The position numbers were made by a program, and so were the translations under genes. Shown here in pieces: positions 37,064 to 47,362 of a DNA stretch of 64,000 nt. How positions within the stretch are numbered: the first letter of the stretch is position 1; each line of letters starts with the position of its first letter. The stretch lies in assembly GCF_000238375.3 (NCBI RefSeq), contig NZ_AHBZ03000015.1:62001-126000 (forward strand), given 5' to 3'. The notes below the pieces were generated by a model. The model did no database searches. It had not been told where the DNA came from and was given only the letters and a program-made list of their open reading frames with translations. Source of the DNA: Pseudoalteromonas citrea (lineage in GTDB: Bacteria > Pseudomonadota > Gammaproteobacteria > Enterobacterales > Alteromonadaceae).

Positions 37064-38023
37064 CTAAGGCTTTTTAGTCTTAGCTTGATACATCGCTTTA
37101 TCAGCTAAGCTAATTAACTGCTTTAAATCAAAAAACTTATCATCAGTCATTGCATGGCCATAACTAAACATCACACTGGGTAAATCTTGCTCTGACAACA
37201 ACTGCTTGAATTCACCCATTAAGCGCTGCATCAAATCGTTTATCCAGGCCCCAGATGGCCCTTGAACAAACATTAAAAATTCATCCCCGCCCATACGCCC
37301 TGCCAAATCATCATCGCGACTTACCGCCTTTATGGCTGTGGCTAATCCATTTAATACTTTATCACCAATAGTATGACCATATTGATCGTTCACTGCTTTA
37401 AACTCGTTTAAGTCTATAAAAATACAGTAAAAATACATATGCATTTTCAGGGCAATATCGCGTTTATGTTCAGCTAAGGTTACAACCGCACGTCGATTAT
37501 AAATATTGGTTAAGGGGTCGAGCATAGCAATATGGCGCATTTGACTAAAACGGTGAATCAAAATCAGATCATCTTCGAGCATATCTCGTAGATGCTCTAT
37601 TAATTCCTGCAAATTAATATCATAGGCTGTGACCTTAAAGTCCATCACACACAAAGTACCAAATGCACTGCCGTCAGGCCAGCGAATAGGAACCCCTAAA
37701 TACGATTCGAAGCCGTCTTCACTGACTTCGGGGTTGGTATCCCATTGACGATTGGTACTTGCATGACGTTCGTACAACGGGGCGTTATCGGCAACGACTT
37801 TCTTGCAGAAAATATTCGTTTCCAATGGGATAATGCCACCAGCTGAGTAAGGGTTATCCTCATCGTTATTGGCCACTAATACTGAAAAGCCATCAGGCTG
37901 AGCCTGCACAATAAACCCAGCTGGAGCACCGAATATCCGTGCCATTAAATCAATGGTTTTTTGCCATTTAGCCAGTGTATCTTGTGATTTAGTCTGCTCT
38001 AGTAACTCAGGATCAGTAGCCAT
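37064..38023 (-). CDS. Diguanylate cyclase with N-terminal GAF domain
   Basis: 319 residues. A GAF sensor domain (about 20-155: AGFIVQAQPDGFSVLV, SYLGVPIRWPDGSAFGTLCVMD) is followed by a GGDEF domain starting at LDPLTNIYNRRA. The active-site loop is GGDEF, so it should make cyclic di-GMP. No RxxD inhibitory site is obvious at the standard position. It is cytoplasmic with no membrane segment; the ligand is unknown. Confidence 0.92.
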   Translation of the reverse strand: MATDPELLEQTKSQDTLAKWQKTIDLMARIFGAPAGFIVQAQPDGFSVLVANNDEDNPYSAGGIIPLETNIFCKKVVADNAPLYERHASTNRQWDTNPEVSEDGFESYLGVPIRWPDGSAFGTLCVMDFKVTAYDINLQELIEHLRDMLEDDLILIHRFSQMRHIAMLDPLTNIYNRRAVVTLAEHKRDIALKMHMYFYCIFIDLNEFKAVNDQYGHTIGDKVLNGLATAIKAVSRDDDLAGRMGGDEFLMFVQGPSGAWINDLMQRLMGEFKQLLSEQDLPSVMFSYGHAMTDDKFFDLKQLISLADKAMYQAKTKKP

Positions 38024-38122
38024 ATGACAATCTCTTGGTGCCTATGCTCATTGTATTTTATTTATTCAGCATATCAATAAAACACCTAAACCGCCGCATC
38101 AAAACAATATATTTTCACTTAT

Positions 38123-39358
38123 TTATTTTTTACGGCGTCGCTGATCCCGCTTGCCCAAAATATGCTTTTTATCGCGCTGCTTACGTGATTTTGCTGAGTT
38201 TTTCCGGTTATCTTTGGGCTCCTTGGTTAAGTCAGGCTCATAACCTTGTAACCATTGTGGTGTGAGTCGTTCATCAAGTAACACTTCAAGTTCTTCAAGT
38301 AACCACTGCTCATCTATACTGACCAGTGACAATGCCGTTCCCGCTTTACCTGCGCGCCCTGTCCTTCCTATACGATGAATATAATCCTCGGCGACAAACG
38401 GCAACTGTGCATTAATCACATAATTTAAATCAACAATATCAATCCCACGCGCAGCAACATCAGTAGCAACCAATACTCGCGTTTTACCCGATTTAAATTG
38501 CGCTAGCGCTTTATCTCGCGCACCTTGCGATTTGTCACCATGGATGGCTAAGGTTGGCAAGCCATCCTTATTTAGTTCTTTGGCATATTCATCGGCCATA
38601 TTTTTAGTTCGAGTAAAAATAAGCACCTGCTGCCAGTTATTCTTACCAATCAAATGCGACATTAGCTCACGCTTTCTATCATCATCGACCGCATAAAATA
38701 ACTGTTCTACTTTTTCGGCTGCACTATTTTCTGGATCAACTCCGACACGCTGAGGCTTAGTTAGCCACTGTGAAGCCAGTTTTTGTACTTGTTCATCAAG
38801 GGTGGCCGAAAATAACAAGGTTTGCTTTTGTTCTGGTAAATGGCGCATTATGCGCTTAATTTCACCGATAAACCCCATATCAAGCATCCGGTCTGCTTCA
38901 TCAAAGACCAAATGCGAGACGTTTTCTAACTTTAAAGTCCCTTTAATTAAATGATCTAGTAATCGACCGGGGGTTGCGATAACAACATCAACACCCGCTT
39001 TGAGTGCTTTCTCTTGTGGGCTAATATTTGCCCCACCATAAATACACGCAACCTTTAAACCTGTGTACTGAGCGTAGTCTTCACTATTAGCTGCAACTTG
39101 CTGAGCAAGCTCTCTGGTTGGCGCCAATACTAAAGCTCGTACCTTAGAGTTTTGTTCAGGTGCTTTTAAAAGGCAATGCAAGATGGGCAACATAAACGCT
39201 GCGGTTTTACCCGTGCCAGTTTGTGCTGTAGCTAATAAATCATGCCCTTCAAGTACCAAAGGGATGCTTTGCTGTTGTATTGGCGTGGGGGCAGAAAACT
39301 GCAGTGTTGTTAGTGCCTGATCAAGCTCAGGCGCTAACTGCAAAGGTTGGAATGACAT
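38123..39358 (-). CDS. DEAD-box RNA helicase, RhlE-like
   Basis: 411 residues with all core motifs: Q motif (FSAPTPIQQQSIP), AQTGTGKT, PTRELA, TPGRL, DEAD, SAT, and in domain 2 ATDVAARGID and HRIGRTGRAG. A basic C-terminal tail (RKNSAKSRKQRDKKH) probably binds RNA. The tail and domain pattern suit the RhlE group, which works in ribosome assembly and mRNA decay. The exact paralogue cannot be fixed. Confidence 0.92.
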   Translation of the reverse strand: MSFQPLQLAPELDQALTTLQFSAPTPIQQQSIPLVLEGHDLLATAQTGTGKTAAFMLPILHCLLKAPEQNSKVRALVLAPTRELAQQVAANSEDYAQYTGLKVACIYGGANISPQEKALKAGVDVVIATPGRLLDHLIKGTLKLENVSHLVFDEADRMLDMGFIGEIKRIMRHLPEQKQTLLFSATLDEQVQKLASQWLTKPQRVGVDPENSAAEKVEQLFYAVDDDRKRELMSHLIGKNNWQQVLIFTRTKNMADEYAKELNKDGLPTLAIHGDKSQGARDKALAQFKSGKTRVLVATDVAARGIDIVDLNYVINAQLPFVAEDYIHRIGRTGRAGKAGTALSLVSIDEQWLLEELEVLLDERLTPQWLQGYEPDLTKEPKDNRKNSAKSRKQRDKKHILGKRDQRRRKK

Positions 39359-39457
39359 AGTGACGACTCACGGACGAATAAATTGGCTGCAGTATACCAA
39401 ATACGCGTACTAGATGCCCGCAACAGACGTCACTCTTCGTCTAGGTAGGAACCAGAA

Positions 39458-40150
39458 TTAAAGTGTGGCTTTTCTGTTGTTATAATAAGTAATTAAACCA
39501 TCAACCATATCTTGGCAGTAATCACGAATGCCTGACACCAACATATGCTTTTCACCCCGGCCAATTTGCTTGCCGTTACTTAAAAGCTTAAAGCGCAAAA
39601 TAATTTTACCACGCTTACCTTCATAGCTAAATTCTGGTGTATCAGCAGCCAGTTCTACTTGTGATACTGATGGGTCATCTAAATGGATCGCCATCGACTC
39701 ATAAATCACCATAGGTCGCGCTGGGTTTATCATCACGCCTTGTTCAGCCATCAAAGGAATAATGACATGAGGAAAAGCAGTGCCCGAAAATTCAACATAG
39801 TTTTTGGTCAAGCTTTCAATCAATGTTGGACAAAGGTTAGCGTCACCGTCACGCTTGACCGACATCATCACTTTATCATTTGAAGTAATATCAAAAGCGT
39901 CACTGCCTTGCGGAAAGCTCAATAAAGACAATTCATCTACCATGCCAACAAATGAGAAATGCATGTTCTCACTCACCCCATAACGGGATAAAACCAGAGC
40001 AAATAATAAGTCACCAGGTACACAAAACTTTTTAGCATCTACGTCATGTAATGGATTAAAGTCATCTGCAACTTGCTTTGCAAATAGACTACCTTGTTCG
40101 CGGGTAATAACCACGTGCTCGCCTTGCTCTTGGTAAAAACGACTTAACAT
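39458..40150 (-). CDS. DUF3581 family protein
   Basis: 230 residues, recognised as the DUF3581 type of marine gammaproteobacteria. It has a DDFNPLHD motif at about 29-36 that resembles the MaoC/hotdog hydratase signature, and a second region (YESMAIHLDD) that suggests a double-hotdog fold. A role in acyl-CoA or lipid metabolism is possible but unproven. It is a single gene between rhlE and gltX. Confidence 0.7.
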   Translation of the reverse strand: MLSRFYQEQGEHVVITREQGSLFAKQVADDFNPLHDVDAKKFCVPGDLLFALVLSRYGVSENMHFSFVGMVDELSLLSFPQGSDAFDITSNDKVMMSVKRDGDANLCPTLIESLTKNYVEFSGTAFPHVIIPLMAEQGVMINPARPMVIYESMAIHLDDPSVSQVELAADTPEFSYEGKRGKIILRFKLLSNGKQIGRGEKHMLVSGIRDYCQDMVDGLITYYNNRKATL

Positions 40151-40236
40151 ATACTCTTTCTTTGATCAGTTATAAAACCGCGCTATGTTATCAGAATATT
40201 TACAATAAGAGGTCGAATCTGTTTAAATTTAAGCAT

Positions 40237-40270
40237 AAAAAAAACCACCTAGATTTAAGGTGGCTTTTTA
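40237..40270. terminator. Terminator after gltX
   Basis: AAAAAAAA-CCACCT-AGATTTA-AGGTGG-CTTTTTAG: a short GC stem with A and T runs on both sides, 24 bp from the gltX stop. Confidence 0.85.
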
Positions 40271-40293
40271 GTTTTAAAATTCAATCAGTTGAA

Positions 40294-41778
40294 TTATGAA
40301 GCTGGGTAATCTCTATACGCTTTTTCAAGCTTTTTAGCTTGTTTCTTAGAAACACCAATATGCCCCAAAGCAACACGTAAACGTGCTCTTGATAGGTCTG
40401 AGCCTAAGATTTCCATCGCATCTAGTACTGACGTTGACGATGCTTTGCCTGTTACAGCAACAAAAATTGGCTCTAGGAAGTCTTTGATTTTCAATTCATG
40501 GAAAGTTGATACTGCTTTGGCAATCGCAAAAATTTCGCTTTTTTCCCAACTACGTAAGCTCTCTAACTCCCAAATAAAGAACTGCAGCGCTTGACGAACA
40601 ACCTCTTCATCCGCTTTACCCGCAGTCAATAGTGCCGGATCGTATTCTGGGATCCCCCCCACAAAGTGACCGGCTAAATCAACTAAGTCAGACAAAGTAT
40701 TAATACGCGCTTTCGCTTCAGGTAAAATGCGTGCCAATGTATTGCTGTTAAATTTCCAATCCACAAAACGCTGAATAAGCTGTTCGTCAGTGAGGTTCTC
40801 ACGGATCCAAAGGCCGTTTAACCAGCTTAGTTTATCAACATCAAATACTGGGCCACCCAGAGAAACTCGTTTCATGTCAAAGTTTTCAATCATTTCTGCC
40901 AACGTGAACTTCTCACGTTCATCAGGCATTGACCAACCCATACGACCTAGATAGTTAAGTACAGCCTCAGGTAAAAAGCCCATCTCTTTGTAATAGTTAA
41001 TTGAAGTGGGGTTCTTACGCTTCGACAATTTAGACTTGTCTGGGTTACGTAACAATGGAAGGTGACCTAATACAGGCGCTTCCCAGCCAAAGTCTTCATA
41101 TAACTTCAATAGCTTAGGGGCGGAGTTTATCCACTCTTCACCACGGAAAATATGGCTGATCTGCATATGGTGATCATCAACCACATTCGCTAAGAAATAA
41201 GTTGGGAAACCATCTGCTTTCAAGAGCACTTGCATATCGACATTTTCCCACGGGATCTCTATTTCATCACGCAGGTAATCATTAAACTTAAAGGTGCCTT
41301 CAGCTGGAATCTTCATGCGAATAACATAAGGCTTACCTGCTTCTAGGTTCGCTTTGATTTGCTCTTCGCTTAACAATAGACCACGCCCGTCATATTTAGG
41401 ACGCAAACCTTCGGCCATTTGCTCTTCTCGCATTTGATCCAGCTCTTCAGATGTCGCGAAACAGTAAAAGGCTTTACCTTGCTCAACTAGCTGGTGTGCA
41501 TATTTTTTGTATATGTCGCTGCGTTCTGATTGACGGTATGGGCCAAATTCACCACCGACATCAGGGCCATGATCCCACTCAAGACCTAACCAACGTAGGC
41601 TATCCATAATCGCTTGTTCTGATTCTGGGGTGCTACGCACTTGGTCCGTATCTTCAATACGTAATACAAATTCCCCGCCTTGCTGCTTAGCAAAACAGTA
41701 ATTAAAAAGCGCAATATAAGCAGTGCCTAAATGCGGATCACCCGTCGGCGACGGGGCTACACGAGTACGGATAGTCAT
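40294..41778 (-). CDS. gltX: Glutamyl-tRNA synthetase
   Basis: 494 residues from [18 protein letters not shown]; an in-frame ATG 69 bp upstream is unlikely because the catalytic fold starts here. Class I signatures: the HIGH counterpart in [13 protein letters not shown] as KLSKR, and the RIEDTD region. It is more like the Pseudomonas enzyme ([18 protein letters not shown]) than E. coli GltX in length and sequence. It charges tRNA-Glu. Confidence 0.96.
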   Translation of the reverse strand: MTIRTRVAPSPTGDPHLGTAYIALFNYCFAKQQGGEFVLRIEDTDQVRSTPESEQAIMDSLRWLGLEWDHGPDVGGEFGPYRQSERSDIYKKYAHQLVEQGKAFYCFATSEELDQMREEQMAEGLRPKYDGRGLLLSEEQIKANLEAGKPYVIRMKIPAEGTFKFNDYLRDEIEIPWENVDMQVLLKADGFPTYFLANVVDDHHMQISHIFRGEEWINSAPKLLKLYEDFGWEAPVLGHLPLLRNPDKSKLSKRKNPTSINYYKEMGFLPEAVLNYLGRMGWSMPDEREKFTLAEMIENFDMKRVSLGGPVFDVDKLSWLNGLWIRENLTDEQLIQRFVDWKFNSNTLARILPEAKARINTLSDLVDLAGHFVGGIPEYDPALLTAGKADEEVVRQALQFFIWELESLRSWEKSEIFAIAKAVSTFHELKIKDFLEPIFVAVTGKASSTSVLDAMEILGSDLSRARLRVALGHIGVSKKQAKKLEKAYRDYPAS

Positions 41779-41806
41779 GTGGATTCTCTTAAATATCAGA
41801 CAATAA

Positions 41807-41842
41807 AATATGGGTTGGTATGCTAGCATACCAACCCATATT
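41807..41842. terminator. 36-bp perfect palindrome between the glutaredoxin gene and gltX
   Basis: AATATGGGTTGGTATGCT and its exact reverse complement, with no spacer (centre GCT-AGC). It lies 33 bp after the glutaredoxin stop and 29 bp before the gltX start. It probably forms a terminator or mRNA-end hairpin; it could also be a protein-binding site at the gltX promoter. Confidence 0.65.
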
Positions 41843-41874
41843 CTCAAATTTTCTCATTGCTCACTGAGCAGTCA

Positions 41875-42240
41875 TTATGCGGCGTTATCGAGCTTTTGCA
41901 GATAACTCACAATGTCATTTGATTCATACAACCAAGTTACTTTGTTATCTTGCTCAATACGCAAACAAGGCACTTTAACTTTGCCACCTTGTTCAGCTAG
42001 TTCTTGACGATATTGATCGTTGCCTTTCGCATCACGCGTTTCAATGTTCAATCCTTCTCGCTTAATAGTGCGACGCACTTTCACACAAAAGGGGCAGGCT
42101 TTAAATTGATATAATTTAAACTGTGCAGTTTGTACATCAAGCATATTTTGTTGCTCTGGCGAGCGCTTTTTGCTGCTTGGTGTAAAAATAAAATCAAGTA
42201 ATAAGATGATGCGTCCAAGTAACCAACGTACAAATTTCAT
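41875..42240 (-). CDS. Membrane-anchored glutaredoxin
   Basis: 121 residues from the ATG preceded by GGGGA; an ATG 12 bp upstream is in frame. A hydrophobic segment at about 7-19 (LLGRIILLLDFIF) anchors a glutaredoxin domain with active site C49-P-F-C52, cis-Pro region KVKVPCLRI and YESNDIVSYL at the glutathione site. The reduced domain is probably cytoplasmic, because RSPEQQ and other polar residues follow the segment. It reduces disulfides with glutathione; the substrate is unknown. Confidence 0.88.
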   Translation of the reverse strand: MKFVRWLLGRIILLLDFIFTPSSKKRSPEQQNMLDVQTAQFKLYQFKACPFCVKVRRTIKREGLNIETRDAKGNDQYRQELAEQGGKVKVPCLRIEQDNKVTWLYESNDIVSYLQKLDNAA

Positions 42241-42280
42241 ATTTTTCCCCATATCTATAATGGGTATATCATATCATAAG

Positions 42281-43255
42281 CTAAAACAATTCAATATCGC
42301 TCTGATTAAGCTCTAACGGCTTAATATCTAAGTCATTAAAATATGTCATTTTATTTCGTCCATGCTGCTTTGAATGATACAAGGCTTGATCAGCCTGATG
42401 CACGGCCTCTGAAGTTTGACCAATATCAATCAAGGTCACAAAACCACCGCTTACCGTCACAGTACCAACTTGAGGAAAGCGTGTTGCCGCAATAAGCGCT
42501 CGGATCCTATCAAGCCCTTCAAACGCCGTCTCTGCACTCTGACTTGGAAAAAGCACTGCAAATTCTTCACCACCATAGCGAAATACGTAATCTTCTGATC
42601 TAAAGTTATTTTTGAGTAACTGTGCCACCAGCAAAATAACCTCATCACCAATCACATGCCCGTATGTATCGTTGACCAACTTAAAGTTATCTATGTCTAA
42701 CATAGCTAAGTACCAGCATCGCTCAGCATAACCTTGGCGCATTGCTGCGTGATTATCACGCGCAACGACACTTAATACTTTTTCTTCAAATGTCTGGCGA
42801 TTTAACAGCTGAGAAAGTGGATCTATACAGGCATAATGCAGCGTCGAGAGCTGCTTGACATACACGTTCAATAAATGTGCTATGAGACTTTCAAAAGGTT
42901 TAATTGCATCATCACTTGCTTCGATGATCAAAAAGCCGAGTAAATTATTTTCAAATTTAGCCGGAAACACCGATGTGTTTTGATAATGGTGCACCTCAAT
43001 ACTGGGTTTCAGCTTCTTTAATTTCTCCAAGTGCATGGCAATACTATCGTCTGAGAGGGGCGTATAAAGCGAACTAAAAACGACAACTGGTTGGTGTATC
43101 GGAGAGAAATGTTTACTAAAAAACAAAGCACTCACATATGATTCTTGAGTCAGAGTACTCAATACTCGATTAAAGCTGCTATCAAGCGCACACTCACTTT
43201 TTTGATCTAATAAGCGCGTTGTTAATTCATGACCACATGGTGTAGTTATATTCAT
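42281..43255 (-). CDS. Diguanylate cyclase (GGEEF)
   Basis: 324 residues from an ATG with GAGG upstream (a TTG 12 bp earlier is less likely). The N-terminal ~155 residues form an unrecognised, probably sensory domain with no clear membrane segment. The GGDEF-family domain starts at DPLSQLLNRQTF and has an RYGGEEFAVLF active-site loop, so it should make cyclic di-GMP. It lies just downstream of proB on the same strand, a place where proA is found in many relatives. Confidence 0.92.
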   Translation of the reverse strand: MNITTPCGHELTTRLLDQKSECALDSSFNRVLSTLTQESYVSALFFSKHFSPIHQPVVVFSSLYTPLSDDSIAMHLEKLKKLKPSIEVHHYQNTSVFPAKFENNLLGFLIIEASDDAIKPFESLIAHLLNVYVKQLSTLHYACIDPLSQLLNRQTFEEKVLSVVARDNHAAMRQGYAERCWYLAMLDIDNFKLVNDTYGHVIGDEVILLVAQLLKNNFRSEDYVFRYGGEEFAVLFPSQSAETAFEGLDRIRALIAATRFPQVGTVTVSGGFVTLIDIGQTSEAVHQADQALYHSKQHGRNKMTYFNDLDIKPLELNQSDIELF

Positions 43256-43313
43256 CTCAAGCCTCAAAACACTCTTGAGCTTATAGCTTAGACCACCCTG
43301 CGTAAATTACGCA

Positions 43314-44426
43314 CTACAATACACATTCTAATAAAACCATATCATCTCTATGAAGTACCTCATAAGATGACTTACACCCTAACTCTGCTTCAATTTGAGA
43401 GCTATGCCACCCTTTAATCACGCGTAGCTCACTATCTGAAAAACCACATAAACCTTTCGCGATAATACGGCCGTTCTGATCCTTTACAGTCACTAGATCT
43501 CCCCTTTTAAATTGCCCTTGACTCGATGTAACCCCTTTGGCTAACAAACTTGCACCATGATTAATGAGCGCTTCACAGGCGCCTGTATCAATGATCAAGT
43601 TACCGGTTGATTTTGGCGCAGAGAGTAACCATTTTTTGCGCCCTTCTACAGGCGCACTAAAACGCAAAAAAGTGGTATTCGGTGCGTCATTATTTATCAC
43701 TTGAGTAATAACATCAGATTCACTGCCTTTCGCGATAATCGTTTCGACTCCCGCTCTTTGAGCTATATCTGCGGCTTGCAGCTTCGTTGCCATTCCCCCC
43801 GTACCTAGACTACTCCCGCTGCCACCAGCCAAAGCGCGTAATTCATCATCCACCTTATGTACCTCAGAAATCAATTGTGCGTCAGGGCAATTTCGAGGGT
43901 CTGCTGTAAAAAGTCCAGATTGATCAGTTAACAAGATCAACTTATTTGCATTAGCGAGTATTGCCACCATCGCAGATAAGTTATCGTTATCGCCCACAGT
44001 GATTTCAGCGGTCGACACTGCATCATTTTCGTTAATAATAGGCACCACATCGTGATGTAGTAATTCCGTTAGTGTATCTCTAGCTGTTAAATATCGATCT
44101 CGATGTTCAACATCTGCGCGTGTAAGCAGCATTTGCGCTACGGAAATATCATATAAGGAAAATAACGTTTGCCACATATGAATAAGCTGCCCCTGTCCAA
44201 TTGCGGCAAGCATCTGTTTTTCTTTTAATGTTGAACCGCATTGCTTGGTTAATTGCGAGCGACCTGCGGCAACAGCCCCACTTGAAACTAACACGAGTTG
44301 ATACCCTGCATTTTTTAACTGTACGCACTGCCGCACCAATTCAACCATACGAGGTTTGTTTAATGTTTTTTCCCCAGCGGTTAATACACTGGTACCAAAT
44401 TTAATTACAACTATATTTTTATTCAT
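43314..44426 (-). CDS. proB: Glutamate 5-kinase
   Basis: 370 residues from the ATG that has GGAGG 4 bp upstream (two earlier in-frame starts are possible). It has an amino acid kinase domain (VVIKFGTSVLT, LVSSGAVAAG, INENDAVS, GTGGMATKLQAA) and a C-terminal PUA domain from about 275. It phosphorylates glutamate in proline synthesis and is normally feedback-inhibited by proline. proA is not adjacent, unlike the usual proBA operon. Confidence 0.95.
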   Translation of the reverse strand: MNKNIVVIKFGTSVLTAGEKTLNKPRMVELVRQCVQLKNAGYQLVLVSSGAVAAGRSQLTKQCGSTLKEKQMLAAIGQGQLIHMWQTLFSLYDISVAQMLLTRADVEHRDRYLTARDTLTELLHHDVVPIINENDAVSTAEITVGDNDNLSAMVAILANANKLILLTDQSGLFTADPRNCPDAQLISEVHKVDDELRALAGGSGSSLGTGGMATKLQAADIAQRAGVETIIAKGSESDVITQVINNDAPNTTFLRFSAPVEGRKKWLLSAPKSTGNLIIDTGACEALINHGASLLAKGVTSSQGQFKRGDLVTVKDQNGRIIAKGLCGFSDSELRVIKGWHSSQIEAELGCKSSYEVLHRDDMVLLECVL

Positions 44427-44762
44427 CATACCTCCACCCATCCTGCATCATCATTTATAACAAAGCAGATATTTCGTACAAGTAAATTTTGTTCAAGTGT
44501 TCCAAAAAACAATAGGCACCTAAATTAAAACAAGCGTTTATGGAAAGGCCTTTGAGTTATAAGGACTGTATGGTTATGGTTAGACAGCACTGACGCCTCT
44601 GGGCGTACTAGCTCTGTGCCTTAATCCACGATATGGCTTTGTTATGAACCCCAACTAAACATCGTATGCCAAATCTTATGTGTAAATGGTTGATCAAATG
44701 ATCCGTATCAAGCTTAAGCATGATAATATGCGCCATAGTGCGAATCAGACAGGAGATTGGCT
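44427..44762. other. Intergenic region upstream of proB
   Basis: Divergent promoters for proB and the small membrane protein must lie here. No gene, RNA or clear repeat seen. Confidence 0.4.
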
Positions 44763-44978
44763 ATGAAAACACACTCAAAACGCAAAGAATTGATCATGTT
44801 GCCATTATTACTAGTGGCGATTTTACTCTGTATAGGCGGGCACTTTATTCTTCAACCTAGCTTTCAGGAAAGTAACATTGCGGAATACAGTTTAGCTGCG
44901 CTGCCTTTTTTATTGTTCGCCATTGTCATTATTGCGATTAGAATGGCAATAAAAGCAGAGCAACAGGAAGATTCATAA
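44763..44978 (+). CDS. Small two-helix membrane protein
   Basis: 71 residues. A basic N-terminus (KTHSKRKE) is followed by two hydrophobic helices (about 11-29 and 43-60) and a charged C-terminus (KAEQQEDS). AGGAG 7 bp upstream fixes this ATG; a TTG 6 bp earlier is not needed. The family is not recognised. It ends 1 bp before the stop of the convergent DUF1543 gene. Confidence 0.7.
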   Translation: MKTHSKRKELIMLPLLLVAILLCIGGHFILQPSFQESNIAEYSLAALPFLLFAIVIIAIRMAIKAEQQEDS

Positions 44979-44979
44979 T

Positions 44980-45480
44980 TTATAAAATATGATAGCCATA
45001 CCAATCTGGTATTAAGGGCTTATGTAGCCCACTTGGCGTCAGTTTTATAAAGTATTGCTCATCTAATAAGTCTATTGCAAAACAATCATCTACGTCATGT
45101 AAATTATCTTTATGTAGGTAGCTCATACCTCTTAATAGCTGAGCTTTGGCTTGACTCTTTGCTTCATCAGCACTTTTAGCAACAAACAATGCAAACTCAT
45201 GTTGCTCCGCGAGGTGTGTTGACTGATACCCTCCCATATTCACAAAATACAGTTTCTCAGCTTGCTCAATAGGCTCTGTGACTAAACTTACTTCATAGCC
45301 ATGAATATGCGTTATTGCAGTATAGCTGTCCATGTGAACCGCATTTTTCTCTCCAACCCACTGAGCTTTAAGTTTTGGGTAGCACTGTTCAATGCTATCA
45401 CCAATCACAAACCGTACATCATGCATTTCAATATGACACCCAGCAACTCGGCCACCAAGATAGACCATAAATAATTGCAT
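44980..45480 (-). CDS. DUF1543 domain protein
   Basis: 166 residues from the ATG with GGAGGGGG upstream; the longer frame to 45519 runs over the ribosome binding site. The N-terminus (FMVYLGGRVAGCHIEMHDV) and FVIGDSIEQCYPKLKAQW are characteristic of DUF1543, which comes in two similar halves (the second: LYFVNMGGYQS). The function is unknown; no signal peptide. Confidence 0.8.
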   Translation of the reverse strand: MQLFMVYLGGRVAGCHIEMHDVRFVIGDSIEQCYPKLKAQWVGEKNAVHMDSYTAITHIHGYEVSLVTEPIEQAEKLYFVNMGGYQSTHLAEQHEFALFVAKSADEAKSQAKAQLLRGMSYLHKDNLHDVDDCFAIDLLDEQYFIKLTPSGLHKPLIPDWYGYHIL

Positions 45481-45680
45481 TCTACCCCCTCCTTTCTCAA
45501 TGAAGCAGAACAATATCATAGTTATGTGGTTAAGATAGCCCCTTCCTAACCCACAGATACGAAACTGAAACGGACCTCCTTTTAATTACTTAAGGAGTAA
45601 AAGGCACAATTTGAGTGAAAAGAAAAACTAAGATATGGTGCTAACAGCATAACTAAACATAATGACAACAAGGCAGGGAA

Positions 45681-47336
45681 ATGAAGATAAAACACCTCGT
45701 AAGCTTTGTGATATTTACACTAATGTCTGTCGTGCAAGTGCAAGCAAAAACGACACTCATTCATAATATCAAAGGGTATACACCGACTAATCACCAGGGT
45801 CAAAAAGCATTCAGCGTTCTGGTTTTTCGTGAAGGCAAAGTCGTAAAAACAGGTAACGATGAGACGCTCAAGCAATTTCCCCAAGCAATACGTATAGATG
45901 GAAAAGGCAAAACCCTGTTACCGGGGCTAATTGATGCACACGGGCACGTGATCGGGCTTGGTAACAATTTGCTACGCCTTGATATCCGAGGAAGCCGCTC
46001 AATTGACGAGGTCGGTAGTAAACTCAAAGATTATGCACAAAAAAACCCAACAGGATGGCTTATAGGCCGAGGTTGGGATCAAACATTGTGGCTCGGAGGA
46101 CAGTTTCCAACAGCGGCAGATCTAGATAAATATATACCAGATAGGCCTGTGGTACTCACCCGGGTGGATGGCCACGCTATTTGGGTAAATACAAAAGCGA
46201 TGCAAGTAGCAAAAGTGAATGCAAAAACAACCTCTCCAAATGGCGGAGAAATACTGCGCTCGCACAGTAGAGCACCTACAGGGGTGTTTATTGATAAAGC
46301 TGAAAATCTTATTAATAAACACATCCCAGCTACCAGTCTCGCACAAAAAGAACGCGCGCTCAAAAGCGCCGGTGAACACTTACTCAGCCTTGGGATCACT
46401 TCAACGCATGATGCCGGAATAGACCACGATACATGGAAGCTATATCAAAAACATGCCAAACGTCAGATATTACCACTGCGCATTTACGCTATGCTCGGAG
46501 CCAATGACGACAAACTAGAAACAATGCTTGAACATGGTCTCATAAAAGACACTCAAGACTTTTTATCTATTCGCAGCGTTAAAATATATGCAGATGGTGC
46601 CCTAGGGAGCCGTGGTGCAGCACTACTGAATGATTACCATGATAGAGAAGGACATCAAGGGTTAATGCTCGAAACACAACCGCACCTAGAATCTCTGCTC
46701 GCCCTGAGCTTTAAACATGGATTTAGCGCGCATACCCATGCAATAGGAGATAAAGCCAATCGCATTGTGCTTGATGCTTACGAGAATACTTTTAAAGCCG
46801 TCGGTGGTAAGTTATTGAGAAACCGTATCGAGCACGCGCAGATCATTCACCCTGAGGATATACCACGGTTTAAATCTTTGGCTATTATCCCTTCGATGCA
46901 GCCTGTTCATGCTACTTCAGATATGACAATGGCTCAGCAGCGCCTAAACGATAATCAACTACTAGGGGCTTATGCTTGGCAAACTTTCTTAAAACAAGGC
47001 AGTAAACTCGCATTTGGCTCTGACTACCCTGTTGAGTTAGCAAATCCGTTTCATGGCTTGTATGCGGCAACCACCCGCATGTCTCGAAATGAAAAGCCCA
47101 AAGGGGGCTGGCGCTCCGCTGAAAAACTTAACCGTGCACAAGCATTGCGCGCTTTTACACTCGATGCGGCATACAGTGAATTTAGAGAGTACAAAACAGG
47201 GAGTTTAGAGCAGGGAAAGTGGGCTGATTTTATCTTAATCGATCGAGATTATTTTACTGTGCCACACGCTGAATTAGATGATATTAAAGTGGAGCAAACT
47301 TGGATAGCCGGTGATCTTAAATACCAGCAACCGTAA
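45681..47336 (+). CDS. Exported amidohydrolase, YtcJ-like
   Basis: 551 residues with a signal peptide (cleavage near VQA, about 22). It is an amidohydrolase-3 family TIM barrel: DAHGHVIG (first metal His pair), a Lys/metal region KIYADGALGSRGA, then AHTHAIGDKANR, RIEHAQ and FGSDYPVELANP (last metal Asp). Such enzymes hydrolyse C-N bonds of small molecules; the substrate cannot be told. Export suggests action on environmental compounds. Confidence 0.9.
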   Translation: MKIKHLVSFVIFTLMSVVQVQAKTTLIHNIKGYTPTNHQGQKAFSVLVFREGKVVKTGNDETLKQFPQAIRIDGKGKTLLPGLIDAHGHVIGLGNNLLRLDIRGSRSIDEVGSKLKDYAQKNPTGWLIGRGWDQTLWLGGQFPTAADLDKYIPDRPVVLTRVDGHAIWVNTKAMQVAKVNAKTTSPNGGEILRSHSRAPTGVFIDKAENLINKHIPATSLAQKERALKSAGEHLLSLGITSTHDAGIDHDTWKLYQKHAKRQILPLRIYAMLGANDDKLETMLEHGLIKDTQDFLSIRSVKIYADGALGSRGAALLNDYHDREGHQGLMLETQPHLESLLALSFKHGFSAHTHAIGDKANRIVLDAYENTFKAVGGKLLRNRIEHAQIIHPEDIPRFKSLAIIPSMQPVHATSDMTMAQQRLNDNQLLGAYAWQTFLKQGSKLAFGSDYPVELANPFHGLYAATTRMSRNEKPKGGWRSAEKLNRAQALRAFTLDAAYSEFREYKTGSLEQGKWADFILIDRDYFTVPHAELDDIKVEQTWIAGDLKYQQP

Positions 47337-47362
47337 GATAACTTCAAGCTGTACCTGTGTCG

